64,000 bases of DNA from Flavobacteriaceae bacterium 3519-10 (GTDB taxonomy: Bacteria; Bacteroidota; Bacteroidia; Flavobacteriales; Weeksellaceae): contig CP001673.1 in the NCBI GenBank assembly GCA_000023725.1, forward strand, positions 1,498,342-1,562,341, in the 5' to 3' direction. The first letter of the stretch is position 1. Each line of letters opens with the position of its first letter. The notes under the pieces are model-generated. The model worked only from the letters and a program-made list of their open reading frames with translations. It made no database searches and was not told the origin of the DNA. Of the stretch, positions 43,883-53,050 are shown piece after piece. The position numbers were made by a program, and so were the translations under genes.

Positions 43883-46345
43883 ATGGAAAAAAACACCAAA
43901 AGCACGCCTGAAAAAGCGGTTACGCAAAACAAAACACTCTCCCGTCCACGTATTTTATTTGGAGTATTGTTCTTACTTATTTCGGTGGTTCTCACCTTTT
44001 CTTTTATTTCTTACCTCACGAACTGGCAGGCAGACCAAAGCCAAGCCGGTACGATGCTGGATAAAACCGTTCAGTCTTCTAATATCTTCGGAAAGGCGGG
44101 CGATTGGCTCGGTAACATTTTCATATTCGAAAGCATCGGTATCGCTGCATTTGCGGTGGCATTTCTGTTTCTTGTGTGCGGAATGATTATTCTTAAAAAA
44201 ACTTACTTCAAACCCTGGAAAACCATTGGGCATTCGTTGTTTTTCATCTGCTGGCTGCCGATTTTTATGGGCGCTGTTACGCAGGGACACGGCGTACTGA
44301 GCGGCGTTTACGGTTTCCAGATTATGGATTTTCTTGATTCTGTTATTGGTGCTGCCGGACTTTGGCTTGTGCTTTTTGTGAGCATTGCACTTTATTTTAT
44401 TCTTGAATTTAACCTTAACCCAAATAACCTCAAAGCTAAACTCAACGATTTAAATGATAATACCGTGGGCCGCGTGAAAGCCATGATTCCGAAATCTGCT
44501 GAAAACTTCGAAGCTGATGAAGAACTTGAGAACCTCACAAAAGAAACCGGCTCTTCCGTCAATTCATTTGATACGCCTGTAGTTCCGCCTATACCTCCCA
44601 CTCCTGTATCTCTACCGCAGAAAGATTTTCCACCGGTTGAGATTATCAATGATTTTGAAACCATCAAGACCCCGAACGAAACCTCATTTGAGGACGTAAA
44701 TAACAACGTAAAAGTAACGTCGGATGTAAATTTAACGGGTGCCGATGCCATCAATTTTAAAGTTGAAGTTGCAAAACCCGTCGATGTGCTCGATGAGCAT
44801 GACCAGCGTTCTAATGACCTCGTAGAAAAGCACGGACTTTACGACCATAAACTCGACCTGGCCAATTTCCAGATGCCGACGCTCGATTTACTCCGCGATT
44901 ACGGCAACGAAGAAATTGCGATCAACCGCGAAGAACTCGAAGAAAACAAGAATAAAATTGTTGGTTTACTCAAAAACTTCAATGTAGGAATCGCTGAAAT
45001 CAAAGCCACCGTGGGACCGACTGTGACGCTGTACGAAATTGTTCCCGAAGCCGGAATCCGCGTAGCATCGATTAAAAAACTGCAGGATGATATTGCGCTG
45101 AACCTTTCGGCGTTAGGTATACGAATTATTGCGCCAATGCCTGGAAAAGGCACAATCGGCATTGAAGTTCCAAGAAAAAATCCTTCGATGGTTTCGATGC
45201 GCAGCGTAATTGCTTCGCAGAAATTTCAGAACACCGATATGGACCTTCCGGTAGTTTTCGGAAAAACAATTTCCAATGAAATCTTCATGGCGGATTTGGC
45301 AAAAATGCCTCACCTTCTGATGGCAGGTGCCACGGGACAGGGAAAATCGGTCGGTATCAACGCAATCCTTACTTCCCTACTCTATAAAAAGCATCCAAGC
45401 GAACTAAAATTCGTGATGGTAGATCCTAAAAAGGTGGAACTTTCACTCTATTCAAAAATTGAAAGACACTATCTCGCGAAACTTCCGGACGGCGATGATG
45501 CAATTATTACCGATACGCACAAGGTAATTAACACACTGAACTCTCTTTGTATGGAGATGGATCAGCGGTACGATTTACTTAAAAATGCCTTCTGTAAAAA
45601 TTTAAAGGAGTATAACAAGAAATTCAGCGAGCGAAAACTCAATCCTGAAAACGGCCACCGCTACCTTCCGTACATCGTGTTGGTTGTGGATGAATTCGCG
45701 GATTTGATTATGACGGCAGGTAAAGAAGTTGAACTGCCAATCGCAAGGCTTGCACAGCTTGCAAGAGCGGTTGGCATCCATTTAATTGTTGCGACGCAAA
45801 GACCATCGGTAAACGTAATTACCGGAATGATTAAAGCCAACTTCCCAGCCAGAGCAGCTTTCCGCGTGATTTCAAGTGTGGATTCAAGGACGATTCTCGA
45901 TTCGCCGGGCGCTGATCAGCTGATCGGTAAAGGCGATATGCTTTATTTTAATGGCAATGAGATTATGCGTTTGCAATGTGCATTTGTGGACACACCAGAA
46001 GTTGAAAAAATTGCCGAATTCATCGGGGAGCAGAAAGGTTATGCATCCGCATTTATACTGCCGGAATACTCAAGTGAAGAAAACACATCCACAGTGGGTT
46101 CTTTCGATCCAAATGAAAAAGATGCGCTTTTCGAGGATGCTGCAAGAATCATTGTCTCTACCCAGCAAGGTTCCACCTCAATGCTTCAGCGCCAGCTTAA
46201 ACTTGGCTACAACCGTGCGGGTAGAATCATGGATCAACTTGAAGCAAGCGGCATCGTAGGCGGTTTCAACGGGGCTAAAGCGCGCGAAGTACAGATCAGC
46301 GACCTCAATTCTTTGGAACAGTTTTTGGAAGAATTGCGAAAATAA
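43883..46345 (+). CDS. ftsK: DNA translocase FtsK
   Basis: 820-residue FtsK/SpoIIIE translocase that pumps chromosome DNA through the closing division septum and supports dimer resolution. Four N-terminal transmembrane helices (about 25-175), a Pro/Asp-rich linker (175-320), the motor with Walker A GATGQGKSVG and Walker B VLVVDEFADLIM, and a C-terminal gamma winged helix (about 755-820, STSMLQRQLKLGYNRAGRIM). Followed by a LolA-like gene after 62 bases. Confidence 0.96.
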   Translation: MEKNTKSTPEKAVTQNKTLSRPRILFGVLFLLISVVLTFSFISYLTNWQADQSQAGTMLDKTVQSSNIFGKAGDWLGNIFIFESIGIAAFAVAFLFLVCGMIILKKTYFKPWKTIGHSLFFICWLPIFMGAVTQGHGVLSGVYGFQIMDFLDSVIGAAGLWLVLFVSIALYFILEFNLNPNNLKAKLNDLNDNTVGRVKAMIPKSAENFEADEELENLTKETGSSVNSFDTPVVPPIPPTPVSLPQKDFPPVEIINDFETIKTPNETSFEDVNNNVKVTSDVNLTGADAINFKVEVAKPVDVLDEHDQRSNDLVEKHGLYDHKLDLANFQMPTLDLLRDYGNEEIAINREELEENKNKIVGLLKNFNVGIAEIKATVGPTVTLYEIVPEAGIRVASIKKLQDDIALNLSALGIRIIAPMPGKGTIGIEVPRKNPSMVSMRSVIASQKFQNTDMDLPVVFGKTISNEIFMADLAKMPHLLMAGATGQGKSVGINAILTSLLYKKHPSELKFVMVDPKKVELSLYSKIERHYLAKLPDGDDAIITDTHKVINTLNSLCMEMDQRYDLLKNAFCKNLKEYNKKFSERKLNPENGHRYLPYIVLVVDEFADLIMTAGKEVELPIARLAQLARAVGIHLIVATQRPSVNVITGMIKANFPARAAFRVISSVDSRTILDSPGADQLIGKGDMLYFNGNEIMRLQCAFVDTPEVEKIAEFIGEQKGYASAFILPEYSSEENTSTVGSFDPNEKDALFEDAARIIVSTQQGSTSMLQRQLKLGYNRAGRIMDQLEASGIVGGFNGAKAREVQISDLNSLEQFLEELRK

Positions 46346-46407
46346 TTTTAAACTTAAACAGCGGTTTAACATTATTTGATTAATTCAATCAAAAATAAAA
46401 GAGAAGA

Positions 46408-47055
46408 ATGAAAAATTTATTGAAAAAAATTACTCTCGCCATATTTACCGTCGCAACCACTACTACATTTTCAGCACAGAAAATAGATGCAAAAGCTAAA
46501 AACCTGCTGGATGCTGTTGCGAAAACCTATAAATCCAAAAACAACGTATATTTTAAATTCGTCTATGGAACCGGCACCGGCAAGAAAGTGACCAAGACAG
46601 AACCCGGAATTTTCTACTCAGCGGGAGACCGCTACAAACTGAAAATCATGGGAACCGAACAGATCTTCGACGGCAACAAAATTTATAATATTTCAGCTGA
46701 AGACCAGGAAGTAACCATCGCGAAGCCTTCCGGAAGCGAACAGATGTTTTCTCCGCTGACTTATATCGAAGAATACAAGAAAGGGTATAACGTAAAATAT
46801 CTTGGTAAAATCACGGTGAACGGTGTAAATGCAGACCAAATTAAACTTACGCCAACTAAAAACAACGGTATTAAGGAAGTGAATCTGTTTGTTAACAGCG
46901 CAAAGAACCAACTCGTAAAACTCGAGCAGTTTGGCAAAGACAACTCGGTTTCTGTAATTGCGATCAGCAATTATAAAGAAAACCAATCTCTGCAGAACTC
47001 AATGTTCAGTTTCGATAAAAACCAGTACAAAAATTATATCATTACCGAACTTTAA
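46408..47055 (+). CDS. LolA-like outer-membrane lipoprotein carrier
   Basis: 215-residue periplasmic protein with signal peptide (MKNLLKKITLAIFTVATTTTFS cleaved near SAQ). The fold-type sequence (AKNLLDAVAKTYKSKNNVYF, EPGIFYSAGDRYKLKIMGTE, FDGNKIYNISAEDQEV) matches LolA, which carries lipoproteins across the periplasm. Its neighbours ftsK and an LptF/G-type permease fit an envelope-biogenesis group. Confidence 0.82.
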   Translation: MKNLLKKITLAIFTVATTTTFSAQKIDAKAKNLLDAVAKTYKSKNNVYFKFVYGTGTGKKVTKTEPGIFYSAGDRYKLKIMGTEQIFDGNKIYNISAEDQEVTIAKPSGSEQMFSPLTYIEEYKKGYNVKYLGKITVNGVNADQIKLTPTKNNGIKEVNLFVNSAKNQLVKLEQFGKDNSVSVIAISNYKENQSLQNSMFSFDKNQYKNYIITEL

Positions 47056-47070
47056 GATTAAAAAATACTA

Positions 47071-47165
47071 CCGGGCCCTTTCTACGCTAGAATCAACGCG
47101 TGCGTAATGTCCCGAATAGCTGAAGATGATGGGTATTACGATGGTTCATCTGAGAGGGCTTTTTG
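47071..47165 (+). ncRNA. Weak structured-RNA candidate between lolA-like and permease genes
   Basis: In the 156-base gap, GCCCTTTC (075-082) can pair with GAGAGGGC (152-159), one G-T pair included, followed by a T-run, enclosing GTAAT/ATTAC arms (104-108, 135-139). This may be a small RNA or simply a long terminator for the upstream gene. Support is structural only. Confidence 0.25.
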
Positions 47166-47211
47166 TATTCTGAACCCATCAGAAGTCTTACTTTTTTGGT
47201 AAATTTACGGC

Positions 47212-48666
47212 ATGATAAAAAAGCTCGACGGCTACGTCATTAAATCTTTCCTTGGCCCGTTTCTGTTTATCTTCAGCGTCCTGTTTTTTATCTTTGTGGT
47301 AAATATTATCTGGATTCAGCTGGCGCAGTTCACAGGCAAAGGTTTGAGTTATTGGGAAATCCTGAAGCTTTTGGCCTATCTCTCGGTAAAAGTGGTGCAG
47401 CTGGTATTGCCGCTCACAATTTTGCTGTCGTCTATTATGACATTCGGAGATTTTGGCGAGCGCTACGAACTTGCCGCGATGAAAGCAGCCGGAATTTCGC
47501 TCACACGGATTATGATGCCGCTTTTTGTGGTGTCAATCGCGCTTTCTTTCTTTCTATTCCTGTTTTCAAATAATGTAATTCCAGATTTTCAGCGGAAAGC
47601 TAAAAATATGCTTTATAATATCGCGGCTACCAAACCTGCGCTTAATTTTTCGCCGGGGCAGTTTATACAGCAAATTCCAGGATACAGTGTTAAATTTGAC
47701 GAAATCACGGGCGAGAACGGCGAAAATTTAACGGGCGTTTTTATCCACAAAATGGCAAATTCCTACGAAAACCAACAGTCGATCGTTGCAGAAAAGGGAA
47801 AATTCGTTCAGGCCGACAACCGGAATTACCTCAAGCTGGTTCTGTATAACGGCCATATCTTCGAAGAAAACATCGGGAATGTAGATTATAACCAACGGAT
47901 CAAGCAACCTGATCAGGCCATCAAGTTCGATACGCTCGTTTCGCACTTTAATATTTCTGAAATCATCAACAAAGCGCTGGAAGCCGAGCAGATTACCGAC
48001 GATTACTCGTTTCAGAATTTTATTGAACTCAATACCACGATTGAAAAAGCGAAAAAAGAGAACGATAATATCCTGCGAAATCTCAGTGACGAGCTCATAA
48101 ACCAAACAAACGGTTACGTGGGCTATGTGGATAAAGTGGTGACGAAAGTTCCGGTTACAGCGATACCTAAGGCAGACACGCTGGCGCTCGAAAAAAAGCA
48201 GGTTCTGTACCTTAACGCGTATAACAAAATTGCGGGTTTAAAAGAACTTAATGAAGGTAAGAAGCCTCAGATCAAAGACCTGCACTCATATAACTCGCGG
48301 ATTATTATGTATCAGCAGCGGATCTTCGCCTATTCGATGACGTGCCTGATCTTCTTTTTAATCGGTTCAAGCCTTGGCTCGATCATCAGAAAAGGAGGTT
48401 TGGGACTTCCGGTTGTGATCGCGATCATGGTATTTATCATCTTCTATATCCTCAACCTCACCGTTGAGAATATGGCCTGGGCAGGCGAAATGAATCCGTA
48501 TCTGGCCTCGTGGCTGCCGAATATGGTGCTCTTTCCATTTGGCGCGTGGCTAACTTATAAAGCACTCACCGATTCGCAGCTGTTCGATATTGAAAAATAT
48601 AAGAATATGCTGAAACCGGTGATCCAGCTGTTCAGCAAAAACAAAGAACACCAACGCTACCGCTAA
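47212..48666 (+). CDS. LptF/LptG family permease
   Basis: 484-residue permease of the lipopolysaccharide export system. Six transmembrane helices flank a periplasmic jellyroll domain: DGYVIKSFLGPFLFIFSVLF at the N-terminus, periplasmic part about 125-370, and C-terminal helices (CLIFFLIGSSLGSIIRKGGL, LPVVIAIMVFIIFYILNLTV). It would pair with another LptF/G subunit and LptB, absent here. It converges with the glutathione peroxidase gene with only 6 bases between stops. Confidence 0.9.
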   Translation: MIKKLDGYVIKSFLGPFLFIFSVLFFIFVVNIIWIQLAQFTGKGLSYWEILKLLAYLSVKVVQLVLPLTILLSSIMTFGDFGERYELAAMKAAGISLTRIMMPLFVVSIALSFFLFLFSNNVIPDFQRKAKNMLYNIAATKPALNFSPGQFIQQIPGYSVKFDEITGENGENLTGVFIHKMANSYENQQSIVAEKGKFVQADNRNYLKLVLYNGHIFEENIGNVDYNQRIKQPDQAIKFDTLVSHFNISEIINKALEAEQITDDYSFQNFIELNTTIEKAKKENDNILRNLSDELINQTNGYVGYVDKVVTKVPVTAIPKADTLALEKKQVLYLNAYNKIAGLKELNEGKKPQIKDLHSYNSRIIMYQQRIFAYSMTCLIFFLIGSSLGSIIRKGGLGLPVVIAIMVFIIFYILNLTVENMAWAGEMNPYLASWLPNMVLFPFGAWLTYKALTDSQLFDIEKYKNMLKPVIQLFSKNKEHQRYR

Positions 48667-48672
48667 TCCGAA

Positions 48673-49242
48673 TTACTTAAAATATTTAGTAATTTTTTCG
48701 TCGGTAGGTTTTGTTGTACTGATGAAACTGTCGATGAGTTTTCCGTTTTCGTCAACAAGAAATTTGGTAAAATTCCAGAGGATTGAGGTGTTTTTAACGC
48801 CATTTAAATCCTTATCGGTCAGATATTTAAATATTGGAGCGGTGTCATCGCCCTTCACCGAAACTTTTGCCGCAAGCGGAAATGTTACGCCAAAATTCTT
48901 TTCGCAGAAAGCACCTATTTCTTCATTGGTTCCTGGCTCTTGGCCGCCAAAATTATTAGCGGGAAAACCCACCACAACCACTTTACCGGCATAGGTTTTA
49001 GAAATCTCCTCCAGATCAGCGTATTGCGCGGTAAATCCGCACTCAGAGGCGGTGTTCACGATGAGTATCTTCTTACCTTTAAAATCGGCGAAATCAATCT
49101 CACCACCGTCGAGGCTTTCAACCTTAAAATCGTAAATGCTGTTCATAACTGTGTTTTTATCCTGAGAAATTTCTTTTTTCTGCTGCGTGCAGCTTTGTAC
49201 AAAAGCAGCTACGCCGAGCATTAAGATAAATATTTTTTTCAT
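48673..49242 (-). CDS. Glutathione peroxidase-like lipoprotein
   Basis: 189 residues. MKKIFILMLGVAAFVQSCTQ gives a lipobox, so it is anchored in the envelope. The active-site Cys is in VNTASECGFTAQYADLE, with GFPANNFGGQEPGTNEEI (Gln) and SILWNFTKFLVD (Trp) completing the peroxidase site. It reduces peroxides, in this Cys form usually with thioredoxin rather than glutathione as donor. Confidence 0.93.
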   Translation of the reverse strand: MKKIFILMLGVAAFVQSCTQQKKEISQDKNTVMNSIYDFKVESLDGGEIDFADFKGKKILIVNTASECGFTAQYADLEEISKTYAGKVVVVGFPANNFGGQEPGTNEEIGAFCEKNFGVTFPLAAKVSVKGDDTAPIFKYLTDKDLNGVKNTSILWNFTKFLVDENGKLIDSFISTTKPTDEKITKYFK

Positions 49243-49280
49243 AATTCATTAATTTAAAGGAAAGCTGAAGCAATGCCGAA

Positions 49281-49943
49281 TTAAAATTTAAATGTATTCT
49301 CCGGCAAAACCTTATTTGTTTCAATTCTGTTAATCACCATCACATAATCGCTGTCTTTCTTAGGCGACGCAGATTCTATGCGGAAAGGCATCATGAGGCT
49401 GCCGATTTTGCGGTAATCGCTATACACCAAAGTCTCATCTTTCTGCACTTCCTTCAGAAGCATGTAGCTTTTTGCATCGAAATAATACATTGTTTTATTC
49501 ACGTTTTTGGTGAGTTCCACTTTATGGCAGTAAATTTCGCCCACTTTTTCTTTGCCCAGATATTTGGCTTCGAATCCTTTGCTCTCCCAATCGATGAAAT
49601 CGGTGTCAAAGCTTTCCGCGCTGTAATTGGGATATTCCTGAATTTTGTTTGTAGCATAATTCATCGCGTAGCCTTTTTTGCCGTCATAACCCTCCACTGC
49701 CGTCTCTTTCTTATTGATGACGATTACTGTTTTGGTAAGATTAGGCCTTTGCTGATAAATTTTTATAGGATACTGGTCGTTTACGCCCAGCGTAAGTTTT
49801 CCCTGAATGATGATGGAATTTAATAGTTTCCAGTTCGTGAGGCCACCTGAAAGTTCAATATTTTGGTCGATAATTTCTTTGGCAGTTTGTGCGGAAAATA
49901 ACCCGCCGATGCAGAGGATGAATACTAAAATTGCTTTTTTCAT
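49281..49943 (-). CDS. Outer-membrane lipoprotein-sorting-like protein
   Basis: 220 residues with signal peptide (MKKAILVFILCIGGLFSAQT). The LolA/LolB-like half-barrel sequence (IDQNIELSGGLTNWKLLNSI, KKGYAMNYATNKIQEYPNYS, YFDAKSYMLLKEVQKDETLV) matches the outer membrane lipoprotein-sorting group; function probably lipid or lipoprotein binding in the periplasm. Distinct from the LolA-like protein at 46408. Confidence 0.8.
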   Translation of the reverse strand: MKKAILVFILCIGGLFSAQTAKEIIDQNIELSGGLTNWKLLNSIIIQGKLTLGVNDQYPIKIYQQRPNLTKTVIVINKKETAVEGYDGKKGYAMNYATNKIQEYPNYSAESFDTDFIDWESKGFEAKYLGKEKVGEIYCHKVELTKNVNKTMYYFDAKSYMLLKEVQKDETLVYSDYRKIGSLMMPFRIESASPKKDSDYVMVINRIETNKVLPENTFKF

Positions 49944-49987
49944 TAATAATTCTATCAGTTAATTTATCAAATATATACTATTTCAAA

Positions 49988-50734
49988 TTAGCGGTTTGTG
50001 TTGTTCCGGGCGCTAAGAATGGCTCTTGCTTTCTCGAGATCTTCGGGAACATCGATGCCGACACCAACAAAATCGGTTTCGATCATTTTGATCTTCATTC
50101 CGTATTCAAGGTAGCGAATGCACTCGATTTTTTCAGAAATTTCCAAAGGTCTCATCGGCAGCCGCGAAAAATTGAGAAGCGCAGTTTTTCTGAAAGCATA
50201 AACTCCGATATGTCGGAAATATTCTACGTCCGGATGAATCGCGCGCGGAAACGGAATCACCGAACGGCTGAAATATAGTGCAAACCCTTCATGATCAGTG
50301 ATTACCTTCACATGATTCGGATTTTCTATATCCGTGATGCTGTTGATCTTTATTTTTAAGGAAGCCAACGAAATGTTTTGATCTAAATCTGTATCAAAAA
50401 CCGAAATCAGCTGTTTCAGCGGCTCGGTATCCAGAAACGGTTCGTCACCCTGAACATTGACCACAATATCACAGTCGATATTCTGCACAACCTCAGCAAT
50501 ACGGTCGCTTCCTGTTTCGTGCTGCCCGCTCATTACAGCGTTTCCGCCACGTTCTGTTATCTCATTAAAAATAATTTCAGAATCTGTGGCGACGAAAACT
50601 TCATTAAACAAACCCGTATCAACCACATTTTGGTAGGTCGTGGAAATGACGGTCCTGTCGCCCAACATTTCCATGAGTTTGCCGGGAAACCGGCTGGCTT
50701 CGTATCGCGCGGGAATTACAGCTATGATTTTCAA
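49988..50734 (-). CDS. kdsB: CMP-KDO synthetase KdsB
   Basis: 248 residues; activates 3-deoxy-D-manno-octulosonate with CTP for lipid A-KDO assembly. [19 protein letters not shown] is the nucleotide-binding start, with [12 protein letters not shown] and [20 protein letters not shown] following. The start codon is TTG at 50734, overlapping the stop of the RES toxin gene by 4 bases (TTGA), so translation may be coupled to a toxin-antitoxin operon, an odd arrangement for an essential gene. Confidence 0.95.
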   Translation of the reverse strand: MKIIAVIPARYEASRFPGKLMEMLGDRTVISTTYQNVVDTGLFNEVFVATDSEIIFNEITERGGNAVMSGQHETGSDRIAEVVQNIDCDIVVNVQGDEPFLDTEPLKQLISVFDTDLDQNISLASLKIKINSITDIENPNHVKVITDHEGFALYFSRSVIPFPRAIHPDVEYFRHIGVYAFRKTALLNFSRLPMRPLEISEKIECIRYLEYGMKIKMIETDFVGVGIDVPEDLEKARAILSARNNTNR

Positions 50735-51201
50735 TTGTCTTTGTATTTTTTGATGATTTTTTCGAGTCTTTCGTCCGGATGAAAAGGCAGAACTTCTATA
50801 AGTTTCACTTTATTATAATCCTGATGTAATGTATTGATAATCACATTATAATTTTCGGGCACGACGGCGGACGGAACTTTTAAAGCGAGATTTTTGGTGT
50901 CGTCAAACCATCGGTCACCGATTTTCTGGCACTCGTGATAGTTTCGGAAATCTCTCCAGTCGGAGGGCAATTCTGCAGAACTAACCATAGAAAAATCCGT
51001 CTGTGGAAGCTTTATAATCATTATGCGGAAATCATCATTATAACCCATCCCCTTTCTGTAATTCATCGTTTCAAGATACGCCAGTGAAATGCTCTCAGCA
51101 GTGTACAACACTTTTTTACCTTCGCTGTTCCAACGGCCTTCGAGACCGCTCGCGAAAAGGGAATCAGCGTATTTTTTATGCGCAATTCGGTAAACCAGCA
51201 T
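50731..51201 (-). CDS. RES-domain toxin (NAD+-phosphorylase type)
   Basis: 156 residues. The family's Arg-Glu-Ser signature is visible: Arg in [16 protein letters not shown], Glu in [17 protein letters not shown], and Ser in [20 protein letters not shown] toxins such as MbcT degrade NAD+ when free of antitoxin. The ATG overlaps the antitoxin stop by one base (TAATG) and its own stop overlaps kdsB. Confidence 0.92.
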   Translation of the reverse strand: MLVYRIAHKKYADSLFASGLEGRWNSEGKKVLYTAESISLAYLETMNYRKGMGYNDDFRIMIIKLPQTDFSMVSSAELPSDWRDFRNYHECQKIGDRWFDDTKNLALKVPSAVVPENYNVIINTLHQDYNKVKLIEVLPFHPDERLEKIIKKYKDN

Positions 51202-51680
51202 TACAACGGATAGCCTTGCGCCAATTTCTCAACCTCCTGAGCGATTAAATCGACCCCACCAACAGTTTTCATTAAATCCATAGGTTTTTCGGTACTGTTG
51301 TAAAAAGGTCTTTGAAGCCAAAAAGTAAATTCATCAAGCGAACCGAAAATTTCCTGACCTAAATGATATAAATTGATAATCTTTAAAAGATGCTCGCTAT
51401 AATTGGCATCGAGATCTTTGTTTTGCTCGCGGTAATTGCTGATGGTTCTTGGGGAAAGATTGATTACTGAGGCCAAAGTTTTTTCCGGCATTTTTATCTG
51501 TTCTGCCAGCGAATAAAATATCTTGGTATCAATTCCTTCTCTTGCTTTTTTAACCAGAGAATAATCATCTTTCATGATGAAATTTTGCAAAATGGGTCTT
51601 CCATAAGCTGCTGCCGCATCTTTAACAACAGTTTTTTTTGCGGGAATTGGCATTTGCTTTCTATTATTTGTGGCCATCAT
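51201..51680 (-). CDS. Xre/MbcA/ParS-type antitoxin
   Basis: 159 residues: N-terminal helix-turn-helix (PEKTLASVINLSPRTISNYR) and C-terminal DUF2384 toxin-binding domain (EIFGSLDEFTFWLQRPFYNS, LMKTVGGVDLIAQEVEKLAQ). It neutralises the RES toxin and represses its own promoter. Two tandem ATGs (51680, 51677). A promoter with an embedded inverted repeat lies upstream. Confidence 0.92.
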   Translation of the reverse strand: MMATNNRKQMPIPAKKTVVKDAAAAYGRPILQNFIMKDDYSLVKKAREGIDTKIFYSLAEQIKMPEKTLASVINLSPRTISNYREQNKDLDANYSEHLLKIINLYHLGQEIFGSLDEFTFWLQRPFYNSTEKPMDLMKTVGGVDLIAQEVEKLAQGYPL

Positions 51681-51694
51681 CTTGTATTTACATC

Positions 51695-51723
51695 CAAAGG
51701 TAGTATTTTTTCACAATACAAAA
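51695..51723 (-). promoter_or_regulatory. Toxin-antitoxin promoter with embedded inverted repeat
   Basis: On the minus strand: TTTTG (723-719), a 16-base spacer, then TACCTTTG (702-695), matching the Bacteroidetes promoter. Between the boxes lies GTATT-N7-AATAC (703-719), a likely binding site for the dimeric Xre antitoxin. Confidence 0.6.
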
Positions 51724-51739
51724 CGAATTTTTTCAACTT

Positions 51740-52993
51740 TTATCTCAAACCTGTCAATGCTTTTTCTAGCCTCGGCACCATGTTTCTAATTTCCTCAGTA
51801 GATAAACCGCCTACAGAAGCCCTGAACCAAGGCATATTGCGCGAATTTCCGAAGGCAGAGAACGGAACAAGCGCCACGCCTGCTTCTTCAATCAAATAGA
51901 AGACGAGCTCGGACGAATCTTTAATAGGAGTTCCGTCGGGTTTTATCTTTCCTAAATAATCGATTTCAATTGTAAGATACAGCGCGCCCATTGGCGTAAT
52001 GCTGTCGACACGAAAACCACTGTTTTTCATCTCCTGAATACCCGAATGAAGCACCTTGAGACTCTCTTCAATCTTTCCTTTAAAATCCGAAACGAAACCA
52101 TCCACATTCGCAGCATCATTTAAAAACACCGAAACAGCCTGCTGTTCAGGCTTTGGCGCCCACGCACCGATATGTCCGAGCAACGATTTCATTTTATCCA
52201 TTACTTCCTGCGGCCCAAAACTCCAGCCAACACGGATGCCGGTTGCAGCAAAACATTTGGATGTTCCGTCAATAAAGATGGTATATTTTTTCATTTCGGG
52301 GAATAGTGAAACCGGATTAAAATGCTGCTGATCGAATGTGAGCATTGCGTAGATCTGATCATACATCAGATAAAGCGGCTTTTCACCGTCCGTCCGTTTT
52401 GCGTTTTCCTCCAGAACCAGTTGGCATATTTCGGTAAGCTGTTCCTTCGTAAACATCGTTCCGGTGGGGTTTAGCGGCGAACAAAGCGCCAAAAGTACCG
52501 CCCCTTCCAGGTGTGGTTTCAATTCAGCAGCAATCGGAAGGAAATTGTTTGCCTGCGAAGTTTCAACCTCGGTTTTTTGTGCATGCGACAGATAAGAATA
52601 GTGGTTATTATTCCAGGATGGAATTGGGTACACCACCTTATCGCCTTCGTCCACAATGGTTTTGAAAGTTGCGTAGATCAGCGGCCGGGATCCACCTGCA
52701 ACCAAAATTTCTTCAGGTGAATAATGCAGGTCCCAACGCTTATCGAGGTCGGTTGCGACGGCTTTGCGTAAGGACAAAAGGCCATTCGCGGGCGGATAAT
52801 TGGTTAAGTTATTCTGATAAGCTTTCTGAATTTCCTCTTTTAAACTTGCCGGAATCGGGTAAATATCTGAATCTAAATCACCAATCGTAAGATTCGCAAT
52901 TTCAGCACCCTGGGATTTGAGGTCGTTTACCTGATTGCCGATATTAATGATTTCTGAACCGATCAGGTTTGTGGCGAGCTTTGATACTTTCAT
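51740..52993 (-). CDS. PLP-dependent aminotransferase (class I/II)
   Basis: 417 residues, fold type I. The PLP Lys is in IFIDGTSKCFAATGIRVGWS, with CSPLNPTGTMFTKEQL (Asn) and YLMYDQIYAML (Asp, Tyr) binding the cofactor. N-terminal IGNQVNDLKSQGAEIANLTI and ANGLLSLRKAVA are typical of aspartate aminotransferase-like enzymes. Amino-acid specificity not assigned. Confidence 0.92.
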   Translation of the reverse strand: MKVSKLATNLIGSEIINIGNQVNDLKSQGAEIANLTIGDLDSDIYPIPASLKEEIQKAYQNNLTNYPPANGLLSLRKAVATDLDKRWDLHYSPEEILVAGGSRPLIYATFKTIVDEGDKVVYPIPSWNNNHYSYLSHAQKTEVETSQANNFLPIAAELKPHLEGAVLLALCSPLNPTGTMFTKEQLTEICQLVLEENAKRTDGEKPLYLMYDQIYAMLTFDQQHFNPVSLFPEMKKYTIFIDGTSKCFAATGIRVGWSFGPQEVMDKMKSLLGHIGAWAPKPEQQAVSVFLNDAANVDGFVSDFKGKIEESLKVLHSGIQEMKNSGFRVDSITPMGALYLTIEIDYLGKIKPDGTPIKDSSELVFYLIEEAGVALVPFSAFGNSRNMPWFRASVGGLSTEEIRNMVPRLEKALTGLR

Positions 52994-53008
52994 GTTATTA
53001 AACAGTTA

Positions 53009-53046
53009 AAAACCTTCAACACTGATAAAAAAATGCTGAAGGTTTT
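53009..53046 (-). terminator. Terminator after the phosphosugar mutase
   Basis: AAAACCTTCA (009-018) pairs with TGAAGGTTTT (037-046) around an A-rich loop, with a short T-run on the minus strand, directly after the mutase stop. Confidence 0.75.
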
Positions 53047-53050
53047 GGAA

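Noticed and set aside
47140-47166. CTGAGAGGG-like string suggesting a thiamine riboswitch
   Set aside because: The other conserved TPP riboswitch elements are absent and the downstream gene is an LPS permease.
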